From DATJMJ01 sp035503915 (GTDB lineage Bacteria > Actinomycetota > Acidimicrobiia > Acidimicrobiales > Palsa-688), in NCBI GenBank assembly GCA_035503915.1, contig DATJSU010000011.1, forward strand, positions 1 through 64,000: 64,000 nucleotides of DNA, read 5' to 3'. Made by a program: the position numbers and the translations under genes. This document shows, piece after piece, positions 53,542 to 62,102 of the stretch. The notes below the pieces were generated by a model. That model saw nothing but the letters and a program-made list of their open reading frames with translations. It made no database searches and was not told where the DNA came from. The first letter of the stretch is position 1, and each line of letters starts with the position of its first letter.

Positions 53542-54633
53542 ATGTACCCCGGCCCCGTTCTCGGGCAGGATCCGAACGTGGCAGAGACCTTGGCAGAAGG
53601 AGCAGAAGGAAAGAAGGCGGACCTCGAGAAGCTGGCAGCGGATGTGAAGGGGGCGATCGCCCGGCGAAACTTCCCATGGTTTGACCCAACGGCTGGCGAG
53701 ACCGTCCTGGTGCCTTCGGGGCAAGGGAGGGGCTACTGGGTCGGCGCACCCAGTGTCGTCGAAGACCAAGACGGCCGGGTGCTCCTCAGCTACCGGCGCC
53801 GACGGCCGCGGGACGGTTCAAACGGCGAACGAGGTTACCTGGCAGCGATAGCCGAAAGCACCGACGGGGGCATGAGCTTCAGCGATATCTGGTCAATCAC
53901 CAAGCATCAAGTCGGGACATCCTCGCTCGAGCGCTTTTGCCTTCGCCCCGACACCAGCACCGAGACGACCGGTGCCCGCCCCAGCGCTGCGGCCCGGGCT
54001 GCCAGCGCACCGCGGTGGCGGCTCTATACCTCCTGGGAAGATCCTCCCAGCAGCGGGCGATGGCGCGTTGACCTCATAAAAGCGGCGGCGCCTGACGCCT
54101 TCGAGCTGGCGGCGGCGACGCCGGTCCTGCTGGCCGCCGAGGTCGGCGTGGACGCAGTCAAGGACCCCTACGTGGTGCAAAACGTGCCGTGGGCCGAGCC
54201 TGATCTGATGTACCTGTCGACGTTCCTGACGCCCACCGGGCCGGCACCGACTTCGCTCGCATCGAGCCCCGACGGGACGAAGTTCGCATGGGAGGGCACT
54301 GCCTTGGCGACCGGGACCGGGTGGGATGCTTACCAGGCAAGGATCTCGTCGGTAGCGCCCTTCGGTAGCGGTTTCGTGGCTTATTACGACGGCGCCACGA
54401 CGCCCGCGGATGACACCGAGGAGCACTGCGGGGTTGCCGTCAGCGTCGACCTGCGGCATTGGCGCAGTGCCACGCAGCGAGGGCCGGTCCTGGTCTCGCC
54501 ACATGCGACAGGCTCGTTGCGCTACGTGGAGGTGGCCCGCCTAGGGGGGCAGTGGTGGGCATATTACGAGTACGCCAGGCCCGACGGCGCTCACGAGCTT
54601 CGCAGGAACCGGCTCCCGGACCTGGGCCCCTAA
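53542..54633 (+). CDS. glycosidase-like beta-propeller protein
   Basis: A 363-residue soluble protein whose repeated short strands (GAPSVVEDQDGRVLLSYR, GERGYLAAIAESTDGG, VDAVKDPYVV, SGFVAYYDGAT, GVAVSVDLRHWRS, GQWWAYYEYARPDGAHELR) fit the five-bladed propeller of GH43, GH32 or GH130-like enzymes. The spacing of the acidic residues in SVVEDQDG, AVKDPYVV and EEHCGVAVS could form the usual acid triad, but I cannot assign the family. No signal peptide. It stands next to a LacI-controlled sugar uptake locus. The start may be leaderless. Confidence 0.6.
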   Translation: MYPGPVLGQDPNVAETLAEGAEGKKADLEKLAADVKGAIARRNFPWFDPTAGETVLVPSGQGRGYWVGAPSVVEDQDGRVLLSYRRRRPRDGSNGERGYLAAIAESTDGGMSFSDIWSITKHQVGTSSLERFCLRPDTSTETTGARPSAAARAASAPRWRLYTSWEDPPSSGRWRVDLIKAAAPDAFELAAATPVLLAAEVGVDAVKDPYVVQNVPWAEPDLMYLSTFLTPTGPAPTSLASSPDGTKFAWEGTALATGTGWDAYQARISSVAPFGSGFVAYYDGATTPADDTEEHCGVAVSVDLRHWRSATQRGPVLVSPHATGSLRYVEVARLGGQWWAYYEYARPDGAHELRRNRLPDLGP

Positions 54634-54662
54634 ACCCAACCTTCGACGGCACGTTGCAAGTG

Positions 54663-54678
54663 TGCGAAACCGTTTGGT
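54663..54678. promoter_or_regulatory. candidate LacI-family operator 1
   Basis: TGCGAAACCGTTTGGT is close to a LacI-family palindrome with the hallmark central CG (GAAACCGTTTG). It lies about 200 bases before the LacI gene, just after the glycosidase-like gene. Confidence 0.5.
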
Positions 54679-54733
54679 GCCCTGTTCGCAGCACTATTTT
54701 TGGCGCATGGAGAGGAGTTTGAGCCGGGTTTTA

Positions 54734-54747
54734 TGAAAGCGCTTGCG
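54734..54747. promoter_or_regulatory. candidate LacI-family operator 2
   Basis: TGAAAGCGCTTGCG contains AAGCGCTT, an 8-base palindrome with the central CG typical of LacI/CcpA-type sites. It lies 127 bases before the LacI start codon, 56 bases from operator 1. Confidence 0.5.
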
Positions 54748-54873
54748 TGCACAGTACGGCGAGGATATGATCCCCAGCAAAGTCGTGCGTGCGCCGTACG
54801 ACGGCCGTGAGCTGGCCCTAAGGGCCCGGCTTGGCAGGTAGCAGTGTTTGCGCGCAGGGGGGAGGCTGAGGGG

Positions 54874-56013
54874 ATGACGAAGACCACCATCAAAGACGTA
54901 GCGAGCCTCGCCGGCGTTTCGCCATCCAGCGTTTCACGTTCGCTCCGTGGCATTGGCGGCGTCTCGTCCGCTACTACGCAACGCGTGCGGGAGGCCGCGG
55001 AGCAGCTCGGCTACAGCGTGTCCCCCGCCGCCTACCGCCTGGCAACGGGCCGGACGGGCACCGTGGCCATTGTCATGCCCTACCTGACGAGGTGGTTCTA
55101 CGCCGAGATCCTCGGAGGAGCCGAGCAGGCCATAAGGGAAGCGGGTCTCGACCTGCTCCTCTACCACGTCGGCGACAGCGAAATGCGCCAGCGCTACTTC
55201 TCTTCTGGCCTGCTCCGAAAACGGGTAGACGGCGTGTTGCTGGTTACCCTCGCCCTTACCGAGCCCGAGATAACTGCTCTGCGTTCCCTGGACGTCCCTG
55301 TCTGCATGGTGGGAGCGTGGGTGGAGGGCTTTTCGAACATCCGGATCGACGACGTCGAAAGCGCTTCCATAGCTGTTCAGCACCTGGTCAACCTGGGCCA
55401 CGAGCGCATCGCGATCATCTCTGGCGACCCGAACGAGCCGGTCCATTTCACCGTCCCCCTGCCGAGGCGTGCCGGCTACCATGCAACGCTGGCGGCGGCG
55501 GGGCTGCCGGTGAGCGAGGAGCTCCAAGCGCACGGGCCTTTCAGCATCGACGGGGGCGACGCAGCCGCGGTGGAGCTGTTGAGCCGCCGGAGGCTCCCCA
55601 CAGCCATTTTCGCCGAATGTGACGAGATGGCGTTCGGTGTGCTGCGTGCGCTCCGGAGGGTAGGCCTGCGCGTGCCTGAAGACGTCTCAGTCGTCGGCTT
55701 CGACGACCACCCCATGGCGCCTTACTTCGAGCTGACGACGATCGCTCAGGACGTCCGGGAACAGGGGAGGCGGATCGCGGACCACCTCATAGATGCGGTC
55801 GCTCACGCTGGCCGGTCGCAGCCATATGAGCCCGCCGAGCTGAGAGCGCCAACCCGCCTTGTCGTTCGGGCGACCACCGCTGTCGCGAGCCCCCAGCGCT
55901 CGCACGCGCCACCGTGGCAGCCTGACAGGCCTCCGGAAGAAGGCCGGGCTGCAAGTGCACCGGCACATGGGGGGCCGCGTCTTTTGCAAGAGAGCACCTG
56001 GGCCCCGGTCTGA
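54874..56013 (+). CDS. LacI-family transcriptional regulator
   Basis: A 379-residue repressor. The LacI headpiece is clear: TIKDVASLAGVSPSSVSRSLRG and then the hinge YRLATGRTG. The periplasmic-binding-like sensor follows (TVAIVMPYLTRWFYAEILGGAE, NIRIDDVESASIAVQHLVNLGH, PEDVSVVGFDDHPMAPYFELTTI). A Pro/Ala-rich tail of about 35 residues extends the C-terminus. ATG follows GGAGGCTGAGGGG. It probably controls itself and the sugar ABC genes downstream, through the sites at 54663 and 54734. The sugar is unknown. Confidence 0.92.
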   Translation: MTKTTIKDVASLAGVSPSSVSRSLRGIGGVSSATTQRVREAAEQLGYSVSPAAYRLATGRTGTVAIVMPYLTRWFYAEILGGAEQAIREAGLDLLLYHVGDSEMRQRYFSSGLLRKRVDGVLLVTLALTEPEITALRSLDVPVCMVGAWVEGFSNIRIDDVESASIAVQHLVNLGHERIAIISGDPNEPVHFTVPLPRRAGYHATLAAAGLPVSEELQAHGPFSIDGGDAAAVELLSRRRLPTAIFAECDEMAFGVLRALRRVGLRVPEDVSVVGFDDHPMAPYFELTTIAQDVREQGRRIADHLIDAVAHAGRSQPYEPAELRAPTRLVVRATTAVASPQRSHAPPWQPDRPPEEGRAASAPAHGGPRLLQESTWAPV

Positions 56014-56374
56014 GCGAGGGCCCCGGTCCGCACCTCCCCCCGCGAAGCTATTGTGCTGGCGGCGGGGCTGTTGGGCTCAAAGGCAGGAAAGAAACCGGGC
56101 GCGCGGCGCGCGAGAAGGGAGAACTATAAAAGGGAACACTCACGTCTGAACACGGCCGGCCGGCAGGCTATTCGCACGGACGCTCAGTGAACCGCGGCCG
56201 AAAATAATCCATCGGGCCTACTGGGGGTGGCTTGACATCGCCATGCCCAACTGAGAAGATGCCGCAGTTAGCGTGGACTCGGACAAATGCACGCACCGGC
56301 TCAAATTGTCAGTGCAAATTGAGGGCAACTATTCTGCACACCCTGAAATTCAACAAAATGGGAGGTAAACATAA
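56014..56374 (+). promoter_or_regulatory. leader region of sugar ABC operon
   Basis: A 361-base gene-free region. It contains a strong promoter (listed separately), a direct repeat CAAATTG at 56302-56308 and 56315-56321 spaced 13 bases, and a ribosome site GGGAGG 8 bases before the start codon. No tRNA, riboswitch or small gene was recognised. Confidence 0.5.
56232..56260 (+). promoter_or_regulatory. promoter of sugar ABC operon
   Basis: A consensus -35 TTGACA, a 17-base spacer and GAAGAT as -10. The leader to the ATG would be about 107 bases. It is the best sigma-70-type promoter in the window. Confidence 0.6.
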
Positions 56375-57805
56375 ATGAAGGAGAAATGGGGCGACCGGGC
56401 ACCAGCCACGCCACGCAAGCCGAGGCACCGGCTTCCAATTGTCGCGGCCGCCACGGGGATCTTGGCTCTCGGGACGACTGTTTGTGTCCCGGCGATCAGC
56501 GCCAGCGCCACGCCGAAGGTCGCCGGCTTGTCTCACATCGGTGGTTCTCTTACCGTATGGGCGGAATGGAGCGGCGCCCCCGAGCAAGGGGATTTCGAGG
56601 CGGCGTACGCGCCGTTCAGCGCTGAGACTGGTGTCACGATCAACTACCGGGGCGAGGGCAGCAACATGGACACTGCTCTCCAAGCTGCGGTCTCTGGCGG
56701 CCACCCGCCTGACATTGCCTTTAGCCCGTCGCCCGCGACCCTCCAGTCGCTCGCGGCAGAGGGCAAGGTCGAGCCTCTCGCTCCGGTGATCGGCAGCGAG
56801 GCCTCGGACTACGGCGCGGCTTGGAACCAGCTCGCGAGCTACAAGGGCAAGCTCTACGGCGTCTGGTACAAGGCCGCCAACAAGAACACCATCTGGTACA
56901 ACCCGGCGGAGTTCGCTGTCGCCGGCATCAAGACGCCGCCTACCACGTGGGAGGGCTTGGTCGCTGACGCCGCGACGCTCAAGGCCGCGGGCGTCACACC
57001 CTTCTCGTTCTGCAGCGACATCGGCTGGCCTGTTGCCGATTTCTGGCAAAACGTCTACCTGAAAACTGCAGGTGCTGCCGACTACAACAAGTTGGCCGCC
57101 CACGACATCGCCTGGACTGACCCAACGGTCACCACGGCGTTCGACACGCTCGCCGAGCTCGTTGGTAAGCCCCAGTACCTTCTCGGCGGGACCGCGGGAG
57201 CGCTCTCGGAATCAGCGAAGTACCCGAGCTGCGTAGACCAGGTGTTCCCCAAGGCCGGGACGATGCCCAAGGCTGCCATGGTTGTCGAGGCCGACTTCGT
57301 CGTGTCCGAGATCGTCGGCAACTCTTCCAACTACACGGCAGGCACCGTCGGGGCTGGCGGCAAAGCCTGCACGCTCAACCCGGCTGACACCCCTTGCTAT
57401 GACTTCTTCGCCTTCCCGGCACCAGCGGCCGACAAGGCCAACAGCACTGCCCTCCAAGGTTCGGGCGACGTGGCGATGATGTTCCATGCGACCCCGCAGG
57501 CCAAAGCCTTCATGAGGTACATAGCCAGCCCGGAGCCCGCCGAGGTGTGGGCGCACTTGGGCGGCTACGCATCGCCTAACAAAGACGTGCCTCTCAGCAG
57601 CTACCCGGACCCAGTGACGATGGCTGACGCCGCCGAGCTCACCCATGCGTCGTCGTTCGTGTTCAGCCTCGACGACCTCCAGGGCACCTGGGAGCCGGAC
57701 CTGTGGCAGGACATGCTCAACTTCGTGAAGAACCCGAGCTCGTCCAACATCACCTCCATCGAACAAACGATGCAGAAGCAGGCGACTGCAGCGCTCGGGC
57801 ACTGA
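56375..57805 (+). CDS. sugar ABC transporter substrate-binding protein
   Basis: A 476-residue family-1-type extracellular solute-binding protein. A long basic N-terminus precedes a Sec signal (LPIVAAATGILALGTTVCVPAISASA). There is no true lipobox, which is unusual for a Gram-positive binding protein. The mature part shows GSLTVWAEWSGAPEQGDFEAA, a D-I-A-F block near 110 and AMMFHATPQAKAFMRYIASPEPAEVWA. An ATG after GGGAGG fixes the start. It is followed by a hairpin and two permease genes. No ATPase gene is present, so it must share one (MsiK-like) from elsewhere. Confidence 0.9.
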   Translation: MKEKWGDRAPATPRKPRHRLPIVAAATGILALGTTVCVPAISASATPKVAGLSHIGGSLTVWAEWSGAPEQGDFEAAYAPFSAETGVTINYRGEGSNMDTALQAAVSGGHPPDIAFSPSPATLQSLAAEGKVEPLAPVIGSEASDYGAAWNQLASYKGKLYGVWYKAANKNTIWYNPAEFAVAGIKTPPTTWEGLVADAATLKAAGVTPFSFCSDIGWPVADFWQNVYLKTAGAADYNKLAAHDIAWTDPTVTTAFDTLAELVGKPQYLLGGTAGALSESAKYPSCVDQVFPKAGTMPKAAMVVEADFVVSEIVGNSSNYTAGTVGAGGKACTLNPADTPCYDFFAFPAPAADKANSTALQGSGDVAMMFHATPQAKAFMRYIASPEPAEVWAHLGGYASPNKDVPLSSYPDPVTMADAAELTHASSFVFSLDDLQGTWEPDLWQDMLNFVKNPSSSNITSIEQTMQKQATAALGH

Positions 57806-57851
57806 TAAAAGCGCGCCGCGAGAGCGAAAGCCCTCCCGGCGTTCGACCATA

Positions 57852-57884
57852 TTGGGCGTGGCCGGCAGTGCCGGTCACGCCCAA
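57852..57884 (+). other. 15-bp hairpin between binding-protein and permease genes
   Basis: A near-perfect 15-bp stem (one G-U pair) with an AGT loop, with no T tract. It sits 46 bases after the binding-protein stop in the same transcription unit. It may stabilise the upstream mRNA or attenuate read-through so that binding protein exceeds permease. Confidence 0.7.
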
Positions 57885-58001
57885 CTTCTTGGCCGGAAAT
57901 GCGCCGGGGGCCTATTGCCAGGCGCACGGGCTGAAGTTATTGTCATGAGGTCCGCCTAATACTTCAGGTCATAACGTCAGGACGCGAGAAATGGGACAGA
58001 A

Positions 58002-59450
58002 ATGGCAGTAGTCACCGTCGATGAGGTGGCGTCCCCGCCCCGGAGGAAGAAGGGGGGATCGCTCGATAGGCCGAGCCTCAGGGAGCAGGCCGCGTCGTTG
58101 GCGTTCCTTGTACCGGGGGCGATCTGGCTGCTCGCCATCGTCATCTACCCCGCAGTTGTTACCGTCAAGGACAGTTTCTTCAACGAAACTGATACCAAGG
58201 CGGTCGGGCTTACAAACTATAAGAACCTCTTCACAACGGCCGAGACCCTGATCGCCTTCCGCAACAACGTCATCTGGGTCATCATTTTCCCCTTCGTCGT
58301 CACGACAATTGGCCTGGTGCTCGCGGTCCTCACCGAACGGATCCGCTGGGCCACAGCGTTCAAGACAGTCATCTTCCTCCCCGTGGTGTTCAGCGTCACG
58401 GCCTCATCGATGGTCTTCACGCAGATTTTCGACACCAGCCCGCAGGTAGGTGTTGCAAACGCGCTCATCCAGACCGTCTCAGACTGGTTCAGCCCGCCGG
58501 GCGCATACCCCCTGAGCCCCGGTACGACGGCGGCTTCGTTGGCTTCCTACGGCGCCACTGGAGGGCCCCACGGGACGGTCGTCACCACTTCGGCCGTAAA
58601 CGCGGGAAGTGCGGTCAAGATTGGCCTGACCGGCTTCCCACCTACCACTTTTCAAGCTCTCGGCGCCCGGCAGGCAGTTTTGCCAAAACCTGCGAAGGGG
58701 GACATCGTCGGGGTGGTATGGCGGGACTTCTCGGCCAACAACCCGACCAACACGAGCTCGATCCTGCCCGGTGAGGACGGCTACCCCTTGATGCACCTCT
58801 CCCTTCTCAACACCCACGGGTCTCCCGTCGCGTCGGCAACCACTGGGGGAGGGGGCCAGTTCGTCTTCTCGAATGTCGGGCCCGGCGCCTACAAGGTTTC
58901 GGTCGACGCATCCAATTTCGCGGCAGGTTTCGGAGCGGGCGGTGTCGGCGTCTCCTGGCTGGGCGGCCAGTCCCTTACCCCGACCGGCGGCCTCGGTCAG
59001 ACCGAGCAGGCTCTCCTTAGCGTCCCGCTGGTCGACATATCGATGATCATCGCCTACTTGTGGATCTGGGCCGGTTTTACGATGGTAGTGGTAGGAGCCG
59101 GCTTGGCGGCTCTCGACCGCCAGGCCCTCGAGGCAGCCAAGGTCGACGGAGCAACCGAGTGGCAGACCCTTCGGCGGGTCACCATCCCCATGCTCGCCCC
59201 GGTGCTGGTCGTCGTCCTCGTGACCATGATCATCAACGTCCTCAAGATCTTCGACATCGTGATCAACATGGCGTACAACACCTCTGAGCCCGGCGGCCAG
59301 GCAAGCACGCTCGCCTCTGACGTTTATTTCAAGGGTTTCACAAATGGCATTCATACGGGGCTCGCAAGCGCCCTGGCCGTAATCCTGTTCGTGCTCGTGA
59401 TCCCGGCGATGCTTTTCAACCTGAAGAGGATCAAGGGTGGTGGCTCATGA
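58002..59450 (+). CDS. sugar ABC permease (MalF-like) with inserted Ig-like loop
   Basis: A 482-residue permease, about 180 longer than usual. Membrane helices lie at about 35-55, 90-112 and 120-145, then after 340. The coupling EAA loop reads EAAKVDGATEWQTLRRVTIPML. Between the third helix and the rest (about 158-335) is a soluble insert with PLMHLSLLNTHGSPVASATTGGG, then FVFSNVGPGAYKVSVDAS, which has the look of a Cna-B/SdrB-type beta-sandwich. E. coli MalF also has a large outer loop (P2), but with a different fold. ATG start. Confidence 0.88.
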   Translation: MAVVTVDEVASPPRRKKGGSLDRPSLREQAASLAFLVPGAIWLLAIVIYPAVVTVKDSFFNETDTKAVGLTNYKNLFTTAETLIAFRNNVIWVIIFPFVVTTIGLVLAVLTERIRWATAFKTVIFLPVVFSVTASSMVFTQIFDTSPQVGVANALIQTVSDWFSPPGAYPLSPGTTAASLASYGATGGPHGTVVTTSAVNAGSAVKIGLTGFPPTTFQALGARQAVLPKPAKGDIVGVVWRDFSANNPTNTSSILPGEDGYPLMHLSLLNTHGSPVASATTGGGGQFVFSNVGPGAYKVSVDASNFAAGFGAGGVGVSWLGGQSLTPTGGLGQTEQALLSVPLVDISMIIAYLWIWAGFTMVVVGAGLAALDRQALEAAKVDGATEWQTLRRVTIPMLAPVLVVVLVTMIINVLKIFDIVINMAYNTSEPGGQASTLASDVYFKGFTNGIHTGLASALAVILFVLVIPAMLFNLKRIKGGGS

Positions 59451-59537
59451 GCCAAGCTCAGGCGAGGTTTTTGATGGGCGCTCTCGCCGCCCCCGGGTGG
59501 AAAGGCAGGCAACTCCCGCAATGAGGATGGGTGACAA

Positions 59538-60515
59538 ATGACTACGGCAACGCCGCCGATCACGCTCGAGACGAACGCGCCGGTCCCGACAGCGATCGCC
59601 GCTCCGAAGGCCGGTACGAGGACCGTCAGCTGGCTGCACGCGGGCCGCGCCGTCCTCAACATTTTTATGGTAGTCGTTGCCCTGCTCTGGCTCCTGCCGA
59701 GCCTCTCGATGCTCATAATATCCTTCCGGCAGGCCGGCCTTTTCGAGACCTCGGGCTGGTGGAACGTCATCACCCACCCCCTCCAGTGGACGCTTTACAA
59801 TTACCGTGAGCTGTTCTCAGGCGGCCCCGGGAGCACTGTCCCTTCCGGCTTCCGGGCGGGGGGTGCACTGGACTCTGTCCGCACCTCGTTGGAGATCACA
59901 GTCCCGGCAACCGTCCTGGTAGTAGCAGTTTCCGCCCTTGCCGCCTACTCGTTGGTGTTTGGCCGGTGGAGAGGGCGTAATATCATCTTTTTGACCATCG
60001 TCGGCCTGATGGTCGTCCCCCTCCAGGTGGCAATACTGCCCGTTGTTGAAGGCTTTGACGATATGGGCAAAACCATCGGCTGGAACCCCTACGGCACGAT
60101 CGAAGGCGTCGTGATCTTCCACGTCGCTTTCGGCCTGCCTTTTGGCATCTTCCTGATGCGCAACTTCTTCCTCGGGATACCGAAGGACTTGATCGAGGCG
60201 GGCCGGGTCGATGGAGCGGGCGAGTGGACCCTGTTCCGGCGCGTCGTGATACCCATCGGTGTCGCTGCTGCCGCATCGCTCGCCATTTTCCAGTTCATTT
60301 GGACCTGGAACGACCTTCTTGTGGCGCTCGTTATCCTCGGTGCAGACCCGCACGTTCCGATCACGCTCTTCATCTACGGGCAGGAACGGACCTTGGCGGC
60401 CAACTTCTGGATCATCTCGACCGGCTCGATCGTTTCGATCGTCATCCCGCTCGCCGTTTTTCTCGGGTTCCAGCGCTACTTCGTCCGGGGAGTGCTGGCG
60501 GGCGCAGTCAAGTAG
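59538..60515 (+). CDS. sugar ABC permease (MalG-like)
   Basis: A 325-residue permease with a Thr/Ala-rich N-terminal tail and six hydrophobic helices. The EAA loop reads EAGRVDGAGEWTLFRRVVIPIG. Typical MalG segments are VVPLQVAILPV, FGLPFGIFLMRNFFLGIPK and FIWTWNDLLVALV. It pairs with the preceding permease. ATG about 9 bases after AGGATGG. Confidence 0.9.
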   Translation: MTTATPPITLETNAPVPTAIAAPKAGTRTVSWLHAGRAVLNIFMVVVALLWLLPSLSMLIISFRQAGLFETSGWWNVITHPLQWTLYNYRELFSGGPGSTVPSGFRAGGALDSVRTSLEITVPATVLVVAVSALAAYSLVFGRWRGRNIIFLTIVGLMVVPLQVAILPVVEGFDDMGKTIGWNPYGTIEGVVIFHVAFGLPFGIFLMRNFFLGIPKDLIEAGRVDGAGEWTLFRRVVIPIGVAAAASLAIFQFIWTWNDLLVALVILGADPHVPITLFIYGQERTLAANFWIISTGSIVSIVIPLAVFLGFQRYFVRGVLAGAVK

Positions 60516-60531
60516 CGAGCGGCCAGCCACC

Positions 60532-60555
60532 GCCGCGGCCAGCTGCCGCCGCGGC
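60532..60555. terminator. possible terminator between convergent permease and exporter genes
   Basis: Two copies of GCCGCGGC, itself a palindrome, are separated by 8 bases and can pair into an 8-bp GC stem. They also form a direct repeat (CCGCCGCGGCCAG). No T tract follows, so the termination function is uncertain. Confidence 0.3.
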
Positions 60556-60559
60556 CAGG

Positions 60560-62083
60560 CTAGGTCAGGCCGCCCCCAACCTCAGCGGCAAGCGCCACGC
60601 GAGCGCCGGGCCGCTGGCGGCGGTTTCGCGTCCCGGCGGGGACGACGAAGACAAGCGGCACAACACAGGCCAGCAACGCCGCGAGGACGAAAAAGGCCTT
60701 CGTGAGGACGGCGACCTCGTCCCCGGTGTGGGCGGCCACCGACGCCACCAAGCAGACGCTGAGGATGGCGCCACCCTGGCGCGCAGCCGCTCTCACGCCT
60801 GTGATGGCCCCGACGTCGTCGGGCGCCAGCTCGATGGAAGCGTTGTTGGCTGCGGGGGCCGAAAGGCCGGTACCGAGCCCCGTGAGCGTCGAACCAAGAG
60901 CCAACCAGACATAGGGCGAAAACAGCACCGGGGTGGTGGCGATCATCGCCAGCCCGGCGGTGATCAAACCGATGCCGACGATAATGGGCAGCCGGTAGCC
61001 GGTGCGGTAGATCAACATTGATGCGAATATCGCGAGCACGATCTCCCCCACAGCCCGCGATGTGAGCAGGGTCCCCGAGGCGAGCGGCGAGAGGTGGTAA
61101 CGGTCCTGAGCAAACAGTGGCACGAGCGAGCCGAAGCCGATCACGCATGCACCCCAGACAAAATTGACCATGTTTGTGGCGGCGAAGACCCGGCCCTTGA
61201 GCAAGTGAGGCGGTACCAAGGCAAAAGGTGAGCGGTTGCAATGATGGACGAAGAGCCAACCGCAGAGCACTGCAATGGCGAAGGGGACAACGACGGTCGG
61301 TGAGAACACCCCTACCGAGCGGTCCCCGAGGTTGGTTATGGCAAGCATCGTGCCAAGGACGGCGCCGCCAAGAAGGAAAGACCCGGCGAGGTCGGGCCGG
61401 CCGCCTCTGTGCGAAGACGACGGCAGGAACTTCCAGGCGAGCACGGTGAAGCAAGCGCCAATTGGGACATTGACAAGGAACATCCCTCTCCAGCTCCAGG
61501 TGGCGAGGATGATGCCGCCGGCGACGGGGCCGACGAGGGCGCCTAACGGGAAGATGCTCGAGAACAAGCCGAGGGCCTTATGGCTGCGGGCCCCGAAGGT
61601 CTCGGTGACTATGCCGCTGGCGGAGGGTAGGAACGCCGCTCCGCCTGCGGCTTGCAACACGCGGAGCGCGATGAGGACCCCAATGCTGCTCGAAAGGCCG
61701 CAGAGCAATGAGCTCGTGGTGAAAAGGACGGCCGCCCCGAGGAAGACGCGCTTGCGCCCGAGGCTGTCGGCCACCCGCCCCGCGATCGGCATGGCGATCA
61801 CGAGGCCGAGCTGGTACGCGGTCATCGTCCAGCTCGTCCAGTTGATCCCCGAATGGAGCTCGTGGCGCAGGGTGGACAGGCCGGTCGACACGATCGTGCC
61901 GTCGAGCGAGGACATGAAGAGAGCGATCGATACGACCGCAAAAATAAGCCAGGGGGCGTCAGAGGTCGCTGAAGCCGCGCCAGGCACGCCATCAACACCA
62001 CCGGTACCCCTTGCGCTATTTGGGCACCGAGCGACGACCTCCTGCACCTGCACTAGGTTACAGCGCTGATGCGCTTTGAGCAA
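60560..62083 (-). CDS. MFS transporter, DHA2 (EmrB/QacA-like) family
   Basis: A 507-residue exporter with about 14 hydrophobic helices. Landmarks: SSLDGTIVSTGLSTL (the D-x-T motif of DHA2), GRVADSLGRKRVFLGA and GPVAGGIILATWSWRGMFLVNVPIGA (motif C and the W-R-x-x-F-x-x-N-x-P block). These fit proton-driven multidrug exporters. The start is uncertain: TTG at 62083, or GTG at 62053 or 62047. It is convergent with the sugar operon and close to, but probably not controlled by, the LacI gene next to it. Confidence 0.85.
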   Translation of the reverse strand: MLKAHQRCNLVQVQEVVARCPNSARGTGGVDGVPGAASATSDAPWLIFAVVSIALFMSSLDGTIVSTGLSTLRHELHSGINWTSWTMTAYQLGLVIAMPIAGRVADSLGRKRVFLGAAVLFTTSSLLCGLSSSIGVLIALRVLQAAGGAAFLPSASGIVTETFGARSHKALGLFSSIFPLGALVGPVAGGIILATWSWRGMFLVNVPIGACFTVLAWKFLPSSSHRGGRPDLAGSFLLGGAVLGTMLAITNLGDRSVGVFSPTVVVPFAIAVLCGWLFVHHCNRSPFALVPPHLLKGRVFAATNMVNFVWGACVIGFGSLVPLFAQDRYHLSPLASGTLLTSRAVGEIVLAIFASMLIYRTGYRLPIIVGIGLITAGLAMIATTPVLFSPYVWLALGSTLTGLGTGLSAPAANNASIELAPDDVGAITGVRAAARQGGAILSVCLVASVAAHTGDEVAVLTKAFFVLAALLACVVPLVFVVPAGTRNRRQRPGARVALAAEVGGGLT

Positions 62084-62102
62084 TCGTTTTTTCAGTTATG
62101 CG

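Noticed and set aside
60532..60555. Direct repeat CCGCCGCGGCCAG as a mobile-element end or attachment site
   Set aside because: Only two copies, both self-palindromic and GC-only, between convergent genes. A terminator-like stem is the simpler reading.
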